A stretch of 64,000 nt of DNA from Glutinoglossum americanum (lineage: Eukaryota; Ascomycota; Geoglossomycetes; Geoglossales; Geoglossaceae): positions 248,001 to 312,000 of the forward strand of contig JAGHQL010000002.1 of NCBI GenBank assembly GCA_020080175.1. The letters are read 5' to 3'. Position numbers and translations under genes: made by a program. Under the pieces are notes generated by a model, which saw only the letters and a program-made list of their open reading frames with translations, ran no database searches and was not told where the DNA came from. Positions 57,257 to 64,000 of the stretch are shown here, one piece after another (the first letter of the stretch is position 1; each line of letters opens with the position of its first letter).

Positions 57257-58727
57257 ATGGTCCTCCCGGACGTTGCCGTCTCTGCTCCAGGCAAAGTACT
57301 GCTTGCTGGTGGTTACCTTGTGCTCGATCGCCAATACTCCGGCCTCGTCTTCGCCCTCGATGCTCGTATTCACGTGCACGCGAAGTCTCTTCACACGTCG
57401 GGCGCCGAGCTCTCTGAGATCACTGTCCGCTCGCCACAGTTTCAGGATGCTGAATGGCGATATGGCTACCACTTGACGGAGCATGACGGTGGAGTCGCGG
57501 TGACCCAATTGAAAGGGTAAGTAGATCTTAGATAGTACTCTTTAATTCAATTTCACTAATCCCTTGTCTTCGCATTTTCGCGATCCTAGCTCGTCGACAT
57601 CTACTCTCTCCCCCAATATCTTTATCGAGACCGCCCTTGGCTACAGTCTGACATATATCTCGGCTATCTCTGATGCCAACATTGAACCTTCCTCCCTAAC
57701 AGTTCTCGCCGACAAATCTTACTACTCCCAATCATCTTCCACCCCAGCATCAGACTTACACCCCCCCCGCTTCATCAACTTTCAAACCACTCTTTCCAAG
57801 GCCCACAAGACTGGGTTAGGCTCATCTGCCGCTCTAGTAACGGCCTTCATCGCAAGTGTCCTCGCGCATTATCTACCCTCATCCATATTCTCCCCACACA
57901 CCCATGCCTCCCAAAACATCCTCCACAACCTTGCCCAGGCCGCTCATTGTGCTGCTCAGGGGAAAGTAGGCTCTGGCTTTGACGTAGCAGCCGCAACCTA
58001 TGGAAGCTGTGTCTATACCCGTTTTTCCCCAGCTCTCCTTGACGGGCTTGGCGAAAATGGCTCCGCGGGATTCTCAGAACGACTGAAAAACCTAGTGCAT
58101 GGCGAATGGGACGTTCAGGTACTTAAGCAAGGAGTAGCTGTGCCCAGGGGACTACGATTGGTGATGTGTGACGTCGATTGCGGTAGTCAGACGGTGGGAA
58201 TGGTAAAGAAGGTGCTAGCGTGGCGGAGAGACAGCCCACAAGAAGCAAAAGAGCTTTGGGATGAGTTGCAGACCGAGAATGACACACTCCGGGCAATTCT
58301 TTCGCAACTTGCGATCCAGGAAAAAGCAACAGTGGGCGGCCTGACAGAAATTGAGCATTGGAAAGCACTGATGGAGGTTCTTGCCTCCATTCGCAAGCTT
58401 ATCCGCAAAATGTCCGCTTTGTCTAATGTGCCTATTGAACCTCAATCTCAAACCGCACTCCTAGATGCCTGTTCGACTGTCCCTGGCGTCGCAGGAGGAG
58501 TAGTTCCTGGGGCAGGGGGATACGATGCTGTTGCGTTGCTTGTGGCCGATAACGAGGATGTCTTAAAGGGGTTGAGGGGGCTATTGGAAGATTGGGAGGT
58601 CTCCGTAGACGGAACGAGAGATGGTGAGAATAGCGGAGGAGTCAGGGTGCTTGATGTCAGGGAGGAAATGGAAGGAATTCGGGGCGAGGACGCTGACGCT
58701 GCGGCGTATTCGGGGTGGATTCTTTGA
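57257..58727 (+). CDS. erg8: phosphomevalonate kinase
   Basis: Phosphorylates mevalonate-5-phosphate to the diphosphate in the mevalonate/sterol pathway. Two exons (57257-57516, 57590-58727), 465 aa. GHMP-kinase marks: VSAPGKVLLAGGYLVLD at the N-terminus, then the ATP loop KAHKTGLGSSAALVTAF, AHCAAQGKVGSGFDVAAATYG, and the C-terminal GVVPGAGGYDAVALL. The intron has a CACTAAT branch site. The start is the first ATG, and AVSAPGKVLLAGGY follows within 20 residues as in the family. No targeting signal; cytosol or peroxisome are both reported for such enzymes. Confidence 0.95.
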
Positions 58728-60075
58728 AAACAAATAAGTGATTGAGCTAAGGTATATCAAACAGGAAACACCTATAGGAAGATATATCCACATATCAACA
58801 CGAAAAACGATGAAGTGCAAAGAAAGCAAGAGCTTGCGATTGTGTCATGGTCAAGCCTTGACATTTCGGACCCGATCAGCGACGCTACCATGACCCATCA
58901 CAATAGCACCTTCTTATCTTGGGCAACTCCAAAAGCATGCTGAACCTTCCGGATGAAGTTCATCACGGCTAAGACTCATCCTTCACCAGACGGGATGATG
59001 TTGAGGTGCTGAAGCGAGATTGGGGATAAGGGATTATTTATATTAAGCTATCGTGCTAACCTTGAAATACGTAGTGACAATCTGTCATGTCAATTAAAGA
59101 ATTAAAGATTCCTCGATGTCAGAATCTCCACTGCCAGAACCATTGTCAGTTATCTTCTCAGCTCCTTCGAGAGAAAATTCTAGAACTGTAGGCCATGTAT
59201 GAGATGAGTATTTGTCGAGCCAGTCCAAAATAAATCTGCAGGGCTAAGAATTAAATAAAAGGGACCCAAGCGCGCATCCCGCAAACGTGTCATGACAGAT
59301 TTAAGGTATCTTTGCGGCGGCTACTGTGGATCGCCACAAATCGAGATACATGAAATGCCACAATTGAGTTACTAGTTTAGAAGAGCGGGAGTAGAATGTA
59401 GGATAGAGTGAATGATAAAATGTGGCTGTCGAAGGATTGGTAGCGGAGACGGAGAAATGCCAAGATACATGTAGGTACTATGTAGATGGCTCATTCAAGA
59501 AGCTGCAATACCCTAGCGCGCGGCGCATTTTCCCAGACCACGGTAAAGAATAAAGCCAACCAAGAAAGCCGCCAGATACAAGGCTACTGGGGAGATACAA
59601 GGCCTCGTGAGATCACTTATCTCCACTCACCCATCGGAGACATTATTTGTTGCTTAATCCAGTCTCTTTTCTCTCGACGTTAGTGAACGAGAAGCCGCTC
59701 ATTCGCCATTTTATTTTTTTCCTTGCCAACTGAGTCAAGCCCAGCCTTGTTTGGGGCTCGCAGTCCGGTCTCTTCCACGACACCAAGCCCCTTCCGGTCT
59801 CATCGACCTAAGCAGGATTACCTCCGAAAAGCTGCATGCGATCTCTCACGAAGAACGCTTCGAATCAAAGTTCATCGCGTGTGACTCCAATCATCATACT
59901 CAGGCCAAAGTCGCTCACTGCAGGATAACAAGAACCCTAAGGCCGTTCGTTGGTTGTACCATCAAATTCTTATCCATTCAAAGTCCAGGAAAATTCACAG
60001 CCCTCCCACGATCATATCGAGGGTGGCCAAGACCGTGAAATCTTGCTTGGCATTTACTCTTCGAACATTTTTTCA
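58728..60075. other. intergenic erg8 / UBL3-like gene
   Basis: 1.35 kb without a supported gene. The right half is probably a long 5' leader or promoter of the UBL3-like gene, with several short upstream open frames. The left half is AT-rich 3' flank. Confidence 0.45.
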
Positions 60076-61122
60076 ATGGCATCGTCTCCCAACCCTCAGC
60101 AACAGCAGGCGTCACATGCAACAACGGGTTCCGACGAGGCCGCAGTAACAGAACCTTCAAGCCATAACGGCCATTCCGCCGTTTTATCAACAGGTGTGGA
60201 ATTGAATAACCTCGACTCGACAAGGAACCCCAATGACTTTAGCATATCATCTCCAAAGCTGAATATGGGGTCGACGAACAGTCCTATTGAACAGTCATCG
60301 TCTTCCGCGCAGAATGAAGACCAGGCAGCTTCTGTCGAGCCTTCATCTCCACGTCTACCCAACCCACCAGAGGTCGTTGCCTCCCCAGCAACTCCCCCCA
60401 TTGCTCCTACAGCTACCAATACTACACTCAATCAGCCGTCGGCGAAAGAGCCAAAGCCTGCCTCTCCTAGCATCCAGATAACGCTCCTCCTGATAACGGG
60501 AGCTAGGCACCCCTACAAAGTGGACGAGAAGTATCTTCGAAAACGCGACGTCAATTTTGCAGACAATGATCCTTTCACTATCTCTGTCTACACTCTTAAG
60601 GAGCTCATATGGAAGGACTGGCGAGAAGGTACATCAATAAGCCGTCACAGTTTTCTCCTGCGTAATGCACATTGGGTTACTCCTTTCGAATGCTAAAAGC
60701 AGATTGCTATGATACGAGCGGTCCGGCGCAGCCATTTCCATCCTGATACAATATTGACAGTGGTTGCAGGTCAAATAACTGACTATATATGCATCTAATA
60801 GAATGGGAGCCAAGACCAACGAACCCTAGTTCGATCCGGCTTATACAGTTCGGAAGGTTATTGGAAGACAAGGCCCAGTTAAAAGGTAAGGATTTTACAA
60901 GCTTTCCCACTTGCCGAAAGCTGTGAAGCTAGGAGATGTTCTAACATCCATGTGTGCGTGTCAGACTGCCGGTTCAACGCAGATGCCCCAAATGTCCTTC
61001 ACATGAGCATCAAGCCCCAAGAAGTTGTCGATGACGAAGACGCGGCAAAAGCCAAACATGGTTTGGGTGGGGGTCGAGACGAGAGCGGAAGATCGACGGG
61101 TTGTCGATGTGTCATTCTCTAG
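60076..61122 (+). CDS. membrane-anchored ubiquitin-fold protein (UBL3/MUB-like) with CAAX end
   Basis: Three exons (60076-60628, 60802-60885, 60965-61122), 264 aa. The first ~130 residues are Ser/Pro/Gln/Asn-rich and disordered. A ubiquitin fold follows (SPSIQITLLLITGARHPYKV, FTISVYTLKELIWKDW, SSIRLIQFGRLLEDKAQLKD, CRFNADAPNVLHMSIKPQE). The protein ends CRCVIL: CVIL is a CAAX prenylation box and the cysteine before it could be acylated. This matches UBL3/MUB proteins (which end CCVIL in animals), membrane-held ubiquitin-like proteins that bind ubiquitin-conjugating enzymes or act as modifiers. There is no GG end, so no ordinary ubiquitin-type conjugation. The start is the first ATG in the frame. 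Confidence 0.88.
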
Positions 61123-62629
61123 TTATTTGAAATTGAATCGCAAGATCTTTGGCTGCTTTGAGATGTCACTCATTGCCACCAAAGTTGAAGGAGGTCGATT
61201 GATATACAATATCTATTGGTTTCTCTTTCACTTCCCCTCTTTGGCGAATGAGGCGCCGTTGTGATCTTCTGATTCTCAATGGTTTTGCGAGACTGTATTT
61301 CTTTGACCGCATAACTTCTCCCAAGCCTGCCTCTGTTATGTTTCATTTTTCAATACACGTCTGATGGAATGCAGAAACGAGGAAGGATACCAAAGTCCGA
61401 GAATCACGGACGCTGGGAGTCTGCCAGGCGAGAACAGTCCTCGGACAAGCTGGTCTTTTTCCTTTTCTCACATCATGCAATGGGGTTTCATTGTGTTCTT
61501 CAGCGCTGAGAAGCACAAACGGTGGCCCCAACAGGCGTTCATGGTTTGGACAATCACCGTGTATCGGTTTATAGTCTTTTTATCCCTCTCTCGTGTAATT
61601 GGTTTTGTTTTCCTTACCCTGGAGAGACTGCATTAGTGTTTCCCTTTTCACTACTCTGTACTTTCTCGAACGGGGCCTTGTATTCACCACTAACACATTG
61701 ATTCCTTCAGATCTGCACAGCATCCTCTATTGTGTTTTCTCCTCTTAGTGTAGATTCTACTTTTTCTGTTTTGCTGCAATACCAGCATAAGCGGATGGTG
61801 GGTTTTTCCCCTTTTCTTTTCCTTTTTTTGGGGAAAAGACCAGAGTACACCGATACGTAGGGACAGAGTTTCTATCTGGATTTCATGTGCAGTTTATAGT
61901 TCGGATAGGAGCAACGAATAGGAACCCCCCTCCCCAGGTTTAAGCCAGAGCCTAATCGGGCGCGGTACGAACTATTTGGGCCAAGGGAAGAACAGGGTTT
62001 GTTTTTGAACCCTGTAAGTGTTCCTCTTAGGCTAGATAGATAGATTTCACTTAGCCTATTTGGCAGTAGGTTGGACAAGCAAAAGTATTCCTTTCTTAAT
62101 ATTACCCGCGGACGAATGACTCTTCTGCTAGTTCTCTGTACATCAACTCTCGTTTCCAGAGAGTTATAATGCGCGTAACGCTTATTTTTATTCTTTTACT
62201 CCCCTCAACTTTCTTGGGGGACAAATACTGGATGCCACACAATATTCCCCCGAAGGACAGCCACAGCTCACATATTCAGGAAGGATATCCATACCATACC
62301 TCTCTCAGGGCCACTGTTGGTTGCACCACCTACTCAAGAGAGGGACTTAAACTAATGGACATGCGATTGGTAGCGACAGAATGAAAAGAGGAGAGAAATA
62401 TCCTTGGAGGGTAGCCGGGCTAAAAATTGAAACGGTGGTATTCAGTGTTCAGTAAACATTGTGCATAACTGTCACTTTATTTTATTTTTTTCCTACTATA
62501 CCACCTTACATATTGGCTTCTCTATCTAAAGGCCAAAAATTTTTGGATGTCTACGCCTGTTATCTCGATAGGGAGGCGCGGTGGTTTGCGGTATGGAAAT
62601 AGAGGAGAAAAAACCAAAAAAAAGAATGT
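61123..62629. other. intergenic UBL3-like / tRNA-Val
   Basis: 1.5 kb with no supported gene. The T-rich sequence near 61700-61830 looks like 3' flank. Short open frames here have no family features. Confidence 0.45.
62616..62623 (-). terminator. Pol III terminator of tRNA-Val
   Basis: A run of eight T on the minus strand, 7 nt after the tRNA 3' end. Confidence 0.7.
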
Positions 62630-62721
62630 GACCAGAGGGAGGTTCGAACTCCCGACCTTCTGCGCTGTCCAGGCACGTGACCTTGTTAAGCAGACGTTAT
62701 GACCAACTAAACCATCCGGCC
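62630..62721 (-). tRNA. tRNA-Val(AAC) with ~19-nt intron
   Basis: The minus strand folds as a full tRNA: acceptor GGCCGGA with TCTGGTC (two G-T pairs), D arm, anticodon stem TCTGC/GCAGA, and T stem GGGAG/CTCCC with TTCGAAC loop. Anticodon AAC is complementary to 62685-62687. The anticodon loop is extended by ~19 nt after position 37, as for a canonical eukaryotic tRNA intron. It sits head to head with dib1. Confidence 0.92.
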
Positions 62722-62752
62722 ATGTTACTTGTGAAGTGTTTGCGGTAAATAG

Positions 62753-62760
62753 TATATATA
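62753..62760 (+). promoter_or_regulatory. TATA-like element before dib1
   Basis: TATATATA 120 bp before the dib1 start codon and 32 bp from the tRNA-Val 5' end. Position fits a fungal core promoter; it could also influence the divergent tRNA gene. Confidence 0.4.
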
Positions 62761-62879
62761 GCAGATAGGCAGAAAACCTCCCTTGGCATTCGCGAGGATA
62801 GAATCCATCAGGAAAGAACCTTCCATCAAATAATCTACACTCCTCGATCTCTTTAGACACAACAACTAAATACGTCAAA

Positions 62880-63452
62880 ATGGGTTCCGTTGTCCTACCA
62901 CATCTTGTCACCGGCTGGCATGTGGATCAGGCTATAATGTCCGAGGAAGAACGCCTTGTAGTTATACGATTCGGGCGCGACTGGGATCCTGATTGCATGC
63001 GACAGGATGAGGTCCTCTATCGTACGTTCCGTTCAACTTATACCTCCTCCTTAGCTGTTGGCTTGTTCTGCATGGTGGCAGACGCGTCGTGTTAACGTCC
63101 AGAACAGGCATAGCAGACCGCGTTAAAAACTTCGCTGTGATCTACGTTTGCGACCTCGATCAAGTCCCCGACTTCAAGCAGATGTACGAGCTTTACGACC
63201 CGATGACCCTGATGTTCTTCTTTCGCAACAAGCACATGATGTGTGATTTTGGGACCGGTAATAACAATAAACTCAACTGGGTGCTGGAGGACAAGCAGGA
63301 GCTAATCGACATTATTGAAACGATCTATCGCGGGGCGAAAAAGGGTAGGGGTTTGGTTGTCAGTCCGAAAGGTAGGCTTTAGTTTTGGGAACTTATTGAG
63401 GTCGTATAGGCTAACCTTTTTAACAGACTACTCTACAAGGTATCGCTACTAG
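62880..63452 (+). CDS. dib1: U4/U6.U5 tri-snRNP protein Dib1/Dim1 (thioredoxin-like)
   Basis: Three exons (62880-63021, 63108-63371, 63427-63452), 143 aa, about the family's usual length. Marks: LPHLVTGWHVDQAIMSEEER, VIRFGRDWDPDCMRQDEVL, VKNFAVIYVCDLDQVPDF, YELYDPMTLMFFFRNKHMM, FGTGNNNKLNW, and the ending GLVVSPKDYSTRYRY. Dib1 is an essential U5 snRNP component that keeps the tri-snRNP from premature activation. The last exon encodes only eight residues. The first ATG starts the conserved MGSVVLPHL. Confidence 0.97.
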
Positions 63453-64000
63453 GGATTCTGCGGGTGTTCTTGATATTTGCTGGGTTTGGTACCATCGCTC
63501 TTAGGGCTGTGTTAGAGAAATGGAAGCTAGAATCTGGTGGAAGGAATGTTTCATTCCTGGCAACACCAATACAATATGGTTGGTCTCACTATCGAATCTT
63601 GTTGGACCATCATTCAATTTCTTCCATGCTAATGTGATGTCCCCACTATAAGCACAAATGCACTGTCATCAAGTAAGTACTCGCCCGTTAACGTACAGCA
63701 TCGATTCCTTCAATATGACCCTCGCAGAGACATAGTAGCTACGCCGCGAACGCATTAGTGTTTACTCTATCACTTGAGTGCAAGCCTAGCCAACATTCTA
63801 TGTGACGAAAAGTCCCTCGAACTATAAATACCGGGTGTCCTTGTTGCGACTGGTACATATATTCATCTCATCCCATAGCCACAACTATGTAGACTGTTCT
63901 ATCCGTTCGAGGGCACGTAAGTCGTTAGGTAATGAACCTAGAAAGTAAGCACAAATTATTTAGACAGGTTCTACTGCGGCCTAGGTGATAATAATTGTAG
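63453..64000. other. right-edge flank of dib1
   Basis: 3' flank without a supported gene. A CTATAAATA near 63821-63829 could be the core promoter of a gene starting beyond the window. Confidence 0.4.

Overview
The window looks like a filamentous ascomycete (Pezizomycotina) chromosome. The evidence is short spliceosomal introns (mostly 46-100 nt, with frequent CTAAY/CTRAC-type branch sites), intron-bearing tRNAs, a HET-domain gene, a PNP-NACHT-ankyrin NLR, a filamentous-fungal Dicer-like 1 and the fused URA2-type pyrimidine enzyme. DCL1 and several housekeeping proteins resemble what I remember of Eurotiomycetes (Aspergillus and relatives); this placement is from memory, without a search. Coding is dense from about 19 kb to 64 kb. 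The first 19 kb has longer gene-poor spacers around the accessory genes.

Layout, left to right. A 5'-complete HET-domain gene runs off the left edge (minus, 1-1007). It is followed by a GGCT-like gene (minus, 2.0-2.8 kb), an intron-containing tRNA-Gln(CUG) (3.9 kb) and the giant CPSase/ATCase gene ura2 (4.3-11.4 kb) with a GC-AG first intron. After a 1.8 kb gene-free stretch comes a PNP-NACHT-ANK NLR (13.2-18.1 kb) whose C-terminus is 20 very similar ankyrin repeats. It converges on dcl1 (minus, 19.0-24.5 kb, 16 exons). Then follow egt1 (ergothioneine synthase), a small GPI-anchored cysteine-containing surface protein (minus), met5 (sulfite reductase beta), a Leu5-like mitochondrial CoA carrier (minus), an Snf7/CHMP7-type ESCRT protein, the divergent pair rad18/pol32 on a 161-bp promoter with MCB and SCB boxes, a secreted GH125 mannosidase, pdx3 (pyridoxamine-phosphate oxidase), acetoacetyl-CoA synthetase (15 exons), a 1315-aa PPR protein (minus), erg8 (phosphomevalonate kinase), a prenylated UBL3/MUB-like protein, an intron-containing tRNA-Val(AAC) (minus) and dib1 (U5 snRNP).

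I assembled exon structures by hand from splice signals and protein-family continuity. Every completed multi-exon model sums to a multiple of three, which supports the intron calls. Themes: non-self recognition and defence (HET, NLR, Dicer) on the left; sulfur and redox metabolism (GGCT, egt1, met5, with PLP-forming pdx3) spread through the window; acetoacetyl-CoA, CoA transport and mevalonate steps (leu5, AACS, erg8) on the right; and post-replication repair (rad18-pol32) in the middle. None of these is a tight biosynthetic cluster. The best candidates for unusual biology are the NLR with its homogenised ankyrin array and the rad18-pol32 bidirectional cell-cycle promoter.
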